A stretch of DNA of 64,000 bases, taken from the NCBI RefSeq assembly GCF_032854445.1, contig NC_088295.1, positions 71,390,028 to 71,454,027 of the forward strand, given 5' to 3'. This DNA comes from Liolophura sinensis. Taxonomy: Eukaryota > Mollusca > Polyplacophora > Chitonida > Chitonidae. Both the position numbers and the translations under genes were made by a program. Shown here piece by piece: positions 1-10,994 of this stretch (its first letter is position 1; each line of letters opens with the position of its first letter). Under the pieces are notes generated by a model, which saw nothing but the letters and a program-made list of their open reading frames with translations, was not told the DNA's origin and made no database searches.

Positions 1-145
1 CACTCTCAAGCACAAAATCCCAGTTAACTGTTCTGAAATAATTTGAAACATACAATAGGTTCTTGCTTAGAACATGCAGCACAGTGATAACCAGAAGACG
101 TGTTGAAAAATAATATGGGAAATTGTGTGAAAATTCCGCACTGAC

Positions 146-3100
146 CTGCCTCCCCTGCCTATTCTCCGTCGTATAAAGCCCACACACCGCTGAGGAGCTG
201 ACAGGGAAGCCAGTGAGTAACGATATTTTTTATCCCCCAACCCACCATCTTCTGAGCCATACCATGGCCAGTTGCCAGGCCGACCCAACAGAGGCTGAAA
301 CAGTTGACAAAGACCATCAGTAAAACATTCCACTTTTTCAAGCATGCGGAAACATGTCAATGAGTGATTACATAACCATGGGGCCGCTTGTATAAAGCCT
401 TATGAACATGACAAGCATGCAAACTACCATGGCAACCAGCAATGTAGGCATTATGACCCCATGGCGATTACGTGCTTGTAATGTCAAGTGGGCCCTGGAT
501 CTTGGTGATGGCAAACGCCAGGATATAATACTGACTTTGTTGAAGTAGAGAAAACCTTGTAGAAAATGTACAGCTGGTCCCAAAACTTATGACCACTCAA
601 TCATTCATCCTATGCAAGGCTTAAATATTTTTGTTTTTGTTTTCATTTGTGATTTATACCTAGATGTCTGTTTTAAGGGTTGTGGAAATTGGACAGCCCT
701 AGGTTAAACCACCCTCCTTTGGCAACTTACTGACAGAAATTCCATGTGTGATGTACAAACATGCATGTCATGTTAATAGAAGTCTTTGACAAATATAAAA
801 TTACGCAAATTGCCAAACAAGCAGCACTGACAACTTATGTTTAGATAATTTTAAACTACTGACAGTTTGACAATGGATGTATTTTTCACAAAAGATAGTA
901 TCCTTTTCTCATGTTGATCATCTCCTAAGCATATTAAATTATCAGAGGTAGTTTCTAACATCAAAGGTAAGAGATACTCACTGCATGATAGTTACAGAGC
1001 TTTTTCCTCCTGAAGGCAAACATTCCATCTGGATCATTTTCGTCTTCATGATCAGATGTAGACATACCCTATATAAAGGAGATAATCACCAATAAGTTTT
1101 TCAACATTATTTTATACAATATCACAAAGCAGGACCTAGAAGGCCCATGATTATGGAAACATTTGTGATAAAACTGATATCAGTAGCACAAGCTTCTTCA
1201 TTTAGCCACCTATTTACTGAGCTGTGCAGAAGACATTTTTTTCAGTTTAGATTTAAAATTAGTTTCCAGTTATTTTGATAGAAAAATCCAAACTCACTGG
1301 GGAAAGTCCCTCCTCATCAGAGCTGAAGACGTCAGGATGAATGACATCAATCTCACCGTATGGAGACACTTGAGGCAGCTGCTGTTGCTGCTGATTAGGC
1401 TTACTTTTTCGTTTCTTGTATTCTCTTTTCTTTTTAACAGGTGCTGCCTCCTGGAATACACAGAAGTGTATAGTAATCTTTATACGAATATTTCACTGGA
1501 TTCCCAATTGAATAACAAGGCGTAGACATAATTACAAAAAACCTCAATATTACAAAAAAATGTATTTAGCACGATTTTATACCCCAAATCATGAAAAAAT
1601 CACATATACCAATTCACCAATAAGTGTGATAAGTAAAAGTTACAGGTCAGGACTACTTGCTTAACAGGACTTTTGATTTTTGTGTGTGCCTTCGAAATGG
1701 TATATTGCAAGAGTTATGCCCCTTGAATGAAGCCAATCACATACTCGTCGTCCCCAGTCTCCCAGTGGTATTGTAGGAACAATGGTACGCTTCATGGAGT
1801 GTCTTAGCTCTTCAGCTTCAGCCAAGTGAGTGCCATTGAAATCCTCCATCTGATATCTGTAACACAAGAGAAGAACAAACTACTGTGCTACATGGTCACA
1901 ACAGATGCATGCAGAAAAAAGCAGCTGAATCAGTGTGCAATGTCATCTTTTGCTTTTTGCCTTAATCTAATATCAACTATTTACCTTGTTTCTAAAACTT
2001 CTATTGTCAGCTGCAGCATCTCCTTTTTTGTCTTCTCTCTCCTTTTGATCATCTCTATTAAAGTTCTGTTGAAGGTAAAGAAAAAAAAGAGAACATTTTT
2101 AGACATTATTAACCAACAATCAAATGGTTAAATACCATAAAATTATGAAGCTAAAACAGTACACTTCATTCACGTATCGTCTTACAGGAACAGATATCTT
2201 GCGAGTTCACCACTCCTGTGAACACATTCGTCTCTCACAAAACAGTAAAACTTACAAAGCTCGGCTAATGTCTCTTCTAAGTTTCAGCATTTTTTCATAT
2301 GAGACTTCATCATTCTTTCGGTTCTGAAAAGAACAAATCAGATATTTGTAAATAAAATATGATTACCACAAAGAATGGGTACAGTTAAGAATTTGGGAAT
2401 TCTCTTGTGGAACACCATGGCATCAATGGATTTAAAATTGCAATACAAAATTTTCCTGTTAATATTTTCACAAAACACCAGAATATTAGATGTGATATTA
2501 GAGAGTGATTACCTTTCGGGTTTGCATTTTCTCTGTTCTTCTTCTGAAGGCTACATATGGATTATTGGTGGTTGAGCCATCCCTCTTCTCCGTCTTCACT
2601 GACAAGATCAAGGGATGTTGCTAGAAAACAGGAATATATGTAATAATGCATATATCATGTAGTAAGTACAGCAGGTACTGCCATTGTATAGCTAATGAAA
2701 AAGTTAACAAGTCATGCATAATTGAAACTATTCCCTACAGTATATATCACAAAAATAAAAAGCAAAATAAAGCACTTACCATTTTTAATCTTTTGTTTAA
2801 CCAATAATCGTAGACAGCTATTATCAAGTCATCATCTTCTTTTAATAATGCCTTCGCTTCCTGGAGTGTAACAACCTGATAATGACAACAAAAGTTTCTT
2901 AATCAATGAGTGATTATAACACAGATGGCAAAAATATAGATACACACCTTAAAGTTTGCTTCGCATTTCATGCCTAAAAAACTTATCACGCGTTCAGTCA
3001 TAGCTGCTGTCATGTGACTAGCGAGGTATTTCAGAGCAGGCTTATTGCATTCTAACTGATTTAACTTACCATACATATGTTGGAGGTATTTAACTTTCCT

Positions 3101-6100
3101 TCCCTTTTACTTATCAATAATTTCAAACAAATAACAGATTTAGCTCTGTCAGTATATAGAAGTTACCTACATCCATTGAGCACACTCACTGCAAGCTATG
3201 TTTTTCAGGATTGCTATCAACACCAAAATTACATGAATAATGGAAGAGATTGATAATAGTCATAGGATTTTTTTTCCCCTAATATTACAGCACAATAAAA
3301 TACAGTCCAAAGCTTATAACCATTACTGAGTATCCCAGCATATAGATGAAATGTTCAAATGTATAAGCAACATAATCGTGCATCTTCTAAATGAATCATT
3401 CACACTTGTTTTGACTTATTTGATGGCTATTACCCTAAATGACCTCAACTTCCACCCATGAAAATTCAATTTTGAGGCAAATAAATGTCACAAAATATTT
3501 TTCTGCGGTGCTGAAACTTACAATTTTACGGTGGAATATCATCCCATCTTCCAAACAAACCTCAAAACACCTTTCTAAATCAGCAGAACTCTCAGAATCC
3601 CGAAAAAGGACAAGTTAGTCATGGACGAAATTTATGGTCATTTAGGGTATGTCACACTCAAGAATATTTCACCACCATTATGGTGGGAGCAAAACGGGAG
3701 ACCGGAAATCAACGACCATCGGCAGGGTGCTGACAGCCCTTCCAACATGTTTTGAGAACCATTAACACTGATTCTGGGGTGTTCATTCTCCATATAGAGA
3801 TGATCAATATTCATGCTTCCTTACTTGTTGACCACTTCCCTTTCCAGCCTGTCCATCATTTCTTCAAACTTCAGTGATGAAAGCTCCATCTTCTTGCTTT
3901 GTTCTGTCAACCAAACTTCATCGTCGCTGGTCCATGTCATAATCAGGTATTTCCTGGTCCATACTGAAAGCTGATTTTCAGATACACACTTATAAATGCC
4001 TAATATGGTTCCAAGCGAGTCACCAAGGTCTACACATGAATCTTGTATTTCAATAAGGCAATGTTGTGACATGTGAATAGCTTTGAAAAACTTGTCTCCA
4101 AAAGCAAAGATATGACTGTTTTACCAATCATGTGTAAATAAATGAAATGGAACCTTCAAGTAGCAACTGTAATACTTACTTGTACGGGTGACATTTCACA
4201 CAGTTCACACCTTTATGACATTGATCAAGCATACATGTATGGCTGCAGGACCCTGACAAATCTCTAAGTGAATTTTATTAATTATAAGCACACATGTATG
4301 GACTTACCTTGCATATGAACATACTGCTTTGGAATCTTGAAGTCATCTTTGTACAGGTTGCCATATCTGTCAATATGATCAATCTCTGGAATGGGGATGA
4401 CCAAAGCCTCTGATGTGCCATACACTTGCTGCGCTGATAATGCCCTTTGAAGATGATGTTCCTGGATAACAAAAACACCAATAATTATCTGAGTGATGTT
4501 GTACCATTATGACTTGGACCACAATAAATATGACAGTGATTACTGTTCCCTAGGTTTTGTTTCGTTTGAATGGGTTTCACACGACAAGCAGCAAGCCTTA
4601 TAACCCAACTGAACCACCAAAATACATAGCAAATACCAATATGTCACGCGGAGGATTCATATTTCCTAAAACTTAAATATTTTCATGCTTCTTCCCTTAA
4701 CAGCTTCTTTCATCATGTTTAGGACATAATTTTCATGCTATTATAGCGCATTCCAAATCACCTGTAACAAAGTTTAGATCATGGTGTCTGAAAAATAAAT
4801 TTATAAATTTGATGTAAATACACTTATATATCCTGCCATAAAGAAAAAGAAATTATATAACACAATTTGGTCAAATATATCAACGTGTGGGCCATTTCTT
4901 TGCTTTGTGTTAGCCAAAATAGCCAGCAAATTTATTCAAGACTAGGCTACTCAAATGCACATTCTGAGAAGGTCCATTCTGTAAACGCAAGAAAATTATT
5001 TTCAGCTTTCACTTAGGTTGATAAATCACTAGCCCAGTTATGCAGGACAGGAGTGTGGCATGTCAAGACAAACTGCTTGCATAAATGAATACTACACCAT
5101 CATCCAAATTCCTACCATCCTCCAAAATTTTCAGCTCTTGTTTTTTTTTACTTAAACTGAGCTTTTGTCACAGATAACCTAGATATACATTCAGTTTAAC
5201 ATTCTGCTTTCAGTTCACAAGCCTTTGCCCCAAGGCTCCAGCTGTTTTCAGTGGATTGAATAAGTATGAATTCACTGAATGATGCAGCCACTGGAGAAAA
5301 CATTGTGCCTGCACACTGCACGATAAAATAACAGTTACTACAGCCAAATATGTATTCAGTATTTGGATCATGAAAGCATCATTTATTCGTTAGCTTTATT
5401 GCATATTCAATTTTTCAAACCTTTACAGTTCACAGTGTGAACAGTCAAGATTGAAAACCTAGTGGAGATTATGTCTGAATCTGGCCTACAAATAGCATTA
5501 TAGCCTGGGTGAACAATAACCTGACCCCCTAGATTATGCATCACACCATCCATTTTTTCACCTTCTTAACCTGCAATCAGGCAATCAACTAATCACTCGA
5601 TTTGATCACCTAGAGCTTACACAGTTGTCTTCTAATATAAAGAAAAGCCTTATAATGAAAGTGACTTCACTATGTAGCTTACTTCTTTATATTCTGCCTT
5701 TTACTTATTTTGCGTTTTACGACCAGATGGTTTAAGCATGTATATGTATTGATCTTTAATGTTTATGACTTATATGATCTCTATCTGTTTTTAAGATTGT
5801 AAATTCATTTTTAGACTCTCATTGAAAAGTCTGCACAAGTGGTAAAATATGATTTTCTAATTTTTAAATTACATTGTTTACAGCAATCTAATATCTGTAG
5901 CAGGCCTCAGTTTGTTCAGCAATCAGATTTTACAACTTTCCCCTCACAATACTTCACAAAGTGGACTGTGTGAAAAACTATAGCAAAACAGATCTTTCAG
6001 AAATAACAATCTTTGTCGCAGGACAGATTTCCACCACTCTTTTATCTAGTGCTGCTTCACTGAGACGACTTACCGAAGGCAAGTAAGCTGCCCCGCCCGA

Positions 6101-8370
6101 GCCATTATACTGAAACGGGTCAACCAATCGTTGCACTATCCCCTTCAAGCTGAGCGCCAAGCGAGAAAGTTATAACTTCCTTTTTTAAAGTCTTAGGTGT
6201 GACTCAGCCCAGGACTGATCCTGGATCTACCGGTCCCGAAGCGGACGCTCTACCAACTGTGCTATCCGGGACGGTGAAAAGCCACAGGAACAGGGTTATT
6301 TATTTTCATAACATAACATTTTCATGAAAGTCTCGTAAATTAAGTCTGGTACATTTTATGGAAATGCAATTTTCTGACAAAGCGATGTTCTGAAATAATT
6401 TGCTGTTTTCTTACGAATAAAAGGCGCCGCTATGAATCCACTTTAATATCTGCTTGGGAAACTGATCAAAGCAACAAAATTTCAAGTATGTGCAACTTTT
6501 CATCGCCAAATATTCAACCAGACACTTGTCCGTGATGCAGATAAATTTTGTCGGACAAGAAAATCTTTTTTGCTGGACATGCAGAACAAGTCAATTGCAA
6601 CTATGCACCCTGGGTATGGACACCTAAGTGCAGGATGTCCTGAAAATGCCATTTCTTTCAAAACTAGGCCTAGATAGCGATATTTTTCCTTTATTGACCA
6701 GTGTTTACTTACATCATACTTATAGTATACACCACGATTGCTTTGCTAAAAACATGCCAATCAACAATATCCACAGGGCCATCCTAAAATCATTCAACTG
6801 AAACTATTTTTTAGACATCTGAGGAGTGATAGATGGGCTGATCTATTTAAACGCATGTGGCTGGGGTCTAAATGTTAAAAGACCTCAAAATAAATACCCT
6901 GCTATCCCTCTTCCTTCCGCCTGATGGGGAAAATGGCTGGAGGTGATCAATTTCTTCGCTATCTGGTTCCACTCCTACACTGAATTTATGGTGGTTTGGG
7001 CAATATCCCAGGTGCCAGCCATGAAGACTCCAACCCCTTTCCTTATACTGGCCTATCGTCACTGGAGTACTGACGCTAACAATGTTAATTTTGTACTCGA
7101 TGGAGGTCCTGGATGATTGTTTTTGTTATCAAACAAGTTTTGTGCAAATAAGACAACAAGCTAAAGACCTGCTTTATGCACCCACCGCACCGCCACCATA
7201 CTTCTCTACTCGCTTGAATGGGACAGAGTGGTGGCTCTAGCGAACCAACACAGCTAAAATATGTGATTTTACGGTAGCTCCTACCGGCATTGTTTGGCTA
7301 AGCGAAATCTTCATTTAGTCTAGCAAGCACCGTAAAATCTCGCCTTTTAGCTGAGTTAATTTGCAAGAGCTCTCACCCTGTCTCATCAACATCTGTGTGA
7401 ACTTGTAGGTCCCCTGCAACACAAACTCCGTTTGTTGTTGGATTAGCTTCTACATGTTGCAAACTCAAAACAAAAATACCCAGTAGAAAGTGTTTCTTTA
7501 AAGTGTTGCTGTCTTTTTGACATTGAAAGCAAAAGGTCAAAAATCTATAAAGGTCAGTGTCTGCACCTGTGTGCTGTTTTGACCACATCTGCGATGGTGG
7601 TGTGAGTACAGTAGTGAGTGTAGTAATGCATAGCCTGAAATGCGATGTGAGACTACCATTTTCCAACCTTCACATACACGAGTACATCAATAACAAGACC
7701 TGAACATCTTTGTGGAGAACACCACTGAATGTCTGCGGCATTTATATTAAAATGTGTCTTCGTTGAAAACAAGATAGGCCTATGTATACAACCGAATGAC
7801 ATCCAAACACAAACATTAATAAACAATGCCTGGACAACCACATTTTCTGCTCACTTGAAAAAATATCATATGGTCACGCATAAAGACAATAAGCAGTACC
7901 GGTATAACGCTGAAAGGTATTAGTTGGAGACCATGGCGTTGTTGTTGCACAATTCACACAACAGACTGTATGTGAAAATGAACTTCCTCCTTTATTCGAA
8001 AAATTCTGCGCACTTGTGCCCTGAATTAGAATAAGTATCTTTTGAATGGTTACACCAACTGTCATGAAATTACCCAATATCATGGAGTTTTACGCATACC
8101 CAAAACATGTGTACAGCATGGTGTTGTTGTTGCAATCACCTACTACATAGGCGGCGCCAAAATAGCATGATGGCGGCCAATCAAAAGAATGGATTGACCC
8201 AATAAATTTAGACTCACCGTTTCTTCCTCTTTTTCCATTCCCGTCGGCATTTGAGGAACCGATCGGTTAATGGTGGCAAAATCAGGCAAATCTGGAATTT
8301 CATCGGCCCTAAAAACTGGCATCGGCCTCGAGGCGTCCAGCGCCCGAGCCCGAAAAGATACCTTGCTCAT
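146..8370 (-). CDS. EPC1: Enhancer of Polycomb homologue (EPC1/EPC2 family), 5' eleven coding exons, 3' end outside window
   Basis: Scaffold subunit of the NuA4/Tip60 histone acetyltransferase complex in the nucleus (family knowledge). Coding exons, each with consistent GT-AG sites and phase: 8370-8218, 4461-4308, 3970-3825, 2875-2780, 2620-2513, 2323-2256, 2065-1985, 1856-1745, 1450-1298, 1068-982 and 294-146, about 435 residues. The start is the ATG at 8370, giving MSKVSFRARALDASRPMP, the family's N-terminus, followed by VPQMPTGMEKEEE. Later landmarks of the EPcA region are EHHLQRALSAQQVYG, KFEEMMDRLE, the basic AFRRRTEKMQTRKNRKND (exon 5 into 6), LTLIEMIKRREKTKKEM, FSSDEEGLSP and PGNWPWYGSEDGGLGDKKYR. 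Vertebrate members are about 800 residues, so roughly the C-terminal half is missing at the left edge. Exon 3 contains two single-base frame breaks. One EPC gene is typical of invertebrates, so the EPC1 versus EPC2 label is arbitrary. Confidence 0.93.
3640..3755 (-). mobile_element. SINE fragment, minus strand, in EPC intron 3
   Basis: In reverse it shows AGGGCTGTCAGCACCCTGCC, GATGGTCGTTGATTTCCGGT, CCCACCATAATGGTGGTGAA and ATATTCTTGAGTGTG, followed by a decayed tail. Confidence 0.6.
3825..3970 (-). CDS. EPC1: EPC coding exon 3, frame broken by a +1/-1 indel pair
   Basis: The acceptor at 3971 and donor at 3824 are good, and the 146-nt length fits the phases of exons 2 and 4. Read from the acceptor the exon gives AFSMDQEIPDYDMD and then a stop. 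The conserved continuation SDDEVWLTEQSKKMELSS, then LKFEEMMDRLE, is in the next frame, and the exon end GSGQQ is back in the first frame. One extra base near 3929-3930 (in ggtcc) and one missing base near 3840-3847 (in ccctttcc) explain this exactly. Vertebrate EPC has the same length and motif order here. Confidence 0.88.
6185..6285 (-). mobile_element. tRNA-like sequence, probably a decayed tRNA or tRNA-derived SINE head, in EPC intron 1
   Basis: The minus strand carries TAGCACAGTTGGTAGAGC, a match to the RNA polymerase III A box of tRNAs. It is followed by CGTCCGCTTCGGGACCGG in the anticodon-arm position and GGATCAGTCC as a weak B box. The anticodon arm pairs over only four bases (GTCC/GGAC) and the acceptor ends do not match well, so a functional tRNA is unlikely. 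Confidence 0.45.
7247..7357. mobile_element. MITE-like foldback element in EPC intron 1
   Basis: Two 29-bp inverted arms, 7247-7275 and 7329-7357, match at about 24 of 29 positions. Both arms contain AGCTAAAA and GATTTTACGGT. They enclose about 53 bp. No coding capacity is visible, so this looks like a non-autonomous DNA transposon remnant. Confidence 0.55.
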
Positions 8371-8660
8371 AGTGGATGACCCCGAAAATATGCTAATGAG
8401 ATCGTCCAAAACCTACGTCCTCCAAACTGCTAAAATAAGTCCATCAGATCCAACTTTGACACTCTTGTATGATAGACTGGTTTCTATACATACAAGGGAA
8501 AAAACACTGTGGTGTACATACTGGTGCACCATGGCTGTGTTTAGCTGAAAAATTTCTCATTTTTACAGACATCTTTTGGTTCCATCATGGCGGCCAGCGA
8601 GCCCCCGTTCACATATCCCAGGGAGCCTTGCACGAAAACCTGCGCGCGCAGATCAATTCA
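8145..8660. promoter_or_regulatory. Likely bidirectional promoter region between EPC and RBBP9
   Basis: This more GC-rich patch surrounds the EPC start codon. It contains gatggcggccaat (8169-8181: a YY1-like ATGGCGGC core joined to a CCAAT-like motif) and a second catggcggcc at 8585-8594. The two genes are transcribed away from each other from this side. No clear TATA box was seen. The call rests on motif content and gene orientation only. Confidence 0.4.
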
Positions 8661-10010
8661 TTCAGCAAGGAAGGAATGTGGTATGGAGTTGGGGGTGGTG
8701 TGGATGCGTAAAAACTAGATTGTCAAAGAAATCAGGGGATTGCGATAACCTTTTATCGACTAAAATTTATCGTCGTCGGCTACAATATATATTGCACTGT
8801 AAACTCAAACAGATTCAGACATTAAATGTTGGCTTCTAACATGTGACCTGTCTCTCCATATAATGCTTCTCGGCCGGCGCACATGACATTATGACAGTAA
8901 AATGACTAAGTACCGGTAAGACGTGCGTCAGATGTGGGGTAGTACTTTTATCGCTGTATTTCACAGCTGCCATGTGTGTACGGTATCTAGATTTCAACGA
9001 AGTTTAATACAGTTAAGGAAGCATTTGCTAGACAATATTCACCTGCAATGAGTACACATATCCTAAACCCACGCAGCACATTCTCCAGCTAAGCTAAGTA
9101 CATCTTCATTTTATCAGAATTCAAGAGCTGGATTAAGTCGTTGAGTCTACTGCGAAAGTATATGGTCTGTCACAATTTCAAAATCATGTGGACGTTTTTT
9201 TTCTGCTCTCTATTAGCTTCCTTCATGCAGCCAGCTTGCAAATAATTGCCAGATGTTTGATCTGTATATGATCTGATTATTTTTTGAAAAATTTTGTTTT
9301 TATTTAGTAAGGAATCATCTTTCATGGCACCCTCACCTGCTTTCATATTTAGCCCCCACCCACCACCTCACAGACAGACATTTTGCTAATTGTTAACAGA
9401 TTTGCTCCTGAGTACATGTGGGAGTACAGGTTTCTTGATATTCCATGTATGCATTACTACAAAATTGAACAGGTAGAGTGGGGGTCAGCATATGTTTTTA
9501 AAACCTAGCGCGTCATCTATTTGTCTCTATAGTATGTATAAGTCATATGTTGTGTTCCTCTATAAACATATGAAAAACAGTTTTTCACATGTTTATTGAT
9601 TCTCATATTTTGACACTTAATTCCAGGTTTCCTGTCACATTGTTCATTGTTGCAGGAAATGTTTTCTGGAAAACATTCCCTGCTCTTTCAAAACATCACA
9701 TGGTGTTTTATTCTGGCCATCACTAATGAGGATATATTGTAAAAGGCACGATAGGCTAAGTGCTGTTACTTGTGTGTGACAATGTTTGAGTTACCTCCCT
9801 TACCTGTATTACAAAAAAAAAAAAAACTTTAGCAGTGACATGAGTGAAACAGTTTAGGGCTAAAATCCTGCCAGTGTTCAAGTGTGGGTGGAAAACCTGT
9901 AATTACCTGTAGTTGTGTGTATTTCATATGTGAAATTTCCCATGATTTTCTTATTTTGATTTCTATTATTGATCAGCAGGTGTTCTGCACTAGTCAGCAG
10001 GTGGATCAAG
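8661..10010 (+). other. RBBP9 upstream region, probable 5'UTR and intron
   Basis: No convincing coding exon was found. An acceptor-like 'ttgatcagcag' ends at 9980, 30 bp before the RBBP9 start, so an upstream non-coding exon is likely, possibly near 8587. A short A run lies at 9813-9827. Confidence 0.35.
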
Positions 10011-10565
10011 ATGCAGGTGGTGGTTGTACCTGGAAACGGTGGAGGTGACATTTTCCAAGGAAACTGGTATGGATGGATCTTTCGCAAACTTGGCCAGTTG
10101 GGTGTAAACTGTGTCATGAAGAACATGCCAGATCCAGTTATTGCTCGGGAATCTGTGTGGATTCCATTCATGCGAGATGAGTTGAAATGTGGCGAGGATA
10201 CCATCATCATTGGGCATAGTTCCGGTGCAGAGGCAGCAATGAGATACGCAGAGCAATACACTGTGCATGGAATAATTCTAGTCTCAGCATGTGTCACTGA
10301 TCTCGGCATTGAGACGGAGAGACAGAGTGGCTATTATAGCAGAGGCTGGGACTGGACTGCCATCAAAAACAATGTGAAGGTCATTGTCCAATTTGGGTCA
10401 ACAGATGACCCTTTCATTCCATGGTCAGAGCAGGAGGAAGTGGCTAAAGGCCTACAATCAGATTTTTACAAATTTACTGACCGTGGACATTTTATGAATA
10501 GCCAGTTTCCAGAACTGCTTGAAGTTGTCAAATCTTTAATCCATGCCGACTTACTAGATGAATAA
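10011..10565 (+). CDS. RBBP9: RBBP9-type serine hydrolase (alpha/beta hydrolase, DUF1234/YdeN family), single coding exon
   Basis: Predicted 184-residue cytosolic hydrolase, close to the size of vertebrate RBBP9. The start at 10011 is chosen because MQVVVVPGNGGGD aligns with the family's first strand and oxyanion region. The nucleophile motif GHSSG puts Ser at about residue 71. The acid lies in QFGSTDDPF (Asp about 132-133) and the histidine in DRGHF (about 160), so the catalytic triad is intact. Other family signatures are KNMPDP, ARESVWIPFM and MRYAE. RBBP9 was named for retinoblastoma-protein binding and is an established serine hydrolase whose natural substrate is unsettled. No intron interrupts the coding sequence. 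An AATAAA overlaps the stop codon. It is head-to-head with EPC. Confidence 0.93.
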   Translation: MQVVVVPGNGGGDIFQGNWYGWIFRKLGQLGVNCVMKNMPDPVIARESVWIPFMRDELKCGEDTIIIGHSSGAEAAMRYAEQYTVHGIILVSACVTDLGIETERQSGYYSRGWDWTAIKNNVKVIVQFGSTDDPFIPWSEQEEVAKGLQSDFYKFTDRGHFMNSQFPELLEVVKSLIHADLLDE

Positions 10566-10566
10566 A
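10561..10566 (+). terminator. AATAAA polyadenylation signal overlapping the RBBP9 stop codon
   Basis: The last codons read GAA TAA followed by AAT, so AATAAA begins inside the final Glu codon. Cleavage would normally follow 10-30 bases later, predicting a very short 3'UTR. Confidence 0.5.
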
Positions 10567-10990
10567 ATATTTTGTATAAAATACACATGTATTGTTGCAT
10601 GTATGGTTTTTCCCAACCTATAATTATCTTCTGCCATTTAGTTTCCTCCATCCAAAAACCTTATTGATCAGTGAGTGAAATATTCTTGGCCTAGTATAGC
10701 GTTAAACATCCAATAGATAAATCATGTCCAAATAAATAGAAAAACAATGCAATAAACAATGTAATAGGCTGCAGTGTACACAGCACTGGCAACTTGCTAG
10801 CCATACATTTTAAAGTCACAAAGTGCAGGTTCTTCACAGTTACACATAACATGGCTGAAGTACTGTCCAGACATATTAAATTAGTCACCACATAAATAAA
10901 ATTTGCTGATTGTTTGCCAGCTTTGATTGTTGTAATGTGGTAATATCTCATGGTTGTGAAAAGTGACTCAGAGTACTGTAGGCCTGCTGA
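10567..10990. other. Intergenic, nothing recognised
   Basis: AT-rich sequence downstream of RBBP9. No coding exon, RNA gene or repeat was recognised before the minisatellite begins. Confidence 0.5.
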
Positions 10991-10994
10991 TGAG

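Noticed and set aside
6185..6285. Functional tRNA gene
   Set aside because: A-box-like sequence is good, but the anticodon and acceptor stems do not pair properly. More likely a SINE head or pseudogene.
8576..8710. Small protein starting MAASEPPFTYPREPC upstream of RBBP9
   Set aside because: It sits in the promoter/5'UTR area, has no recognised homology and ends soon. Its ATGGCGGCC start is better explained as a YY1-like site.
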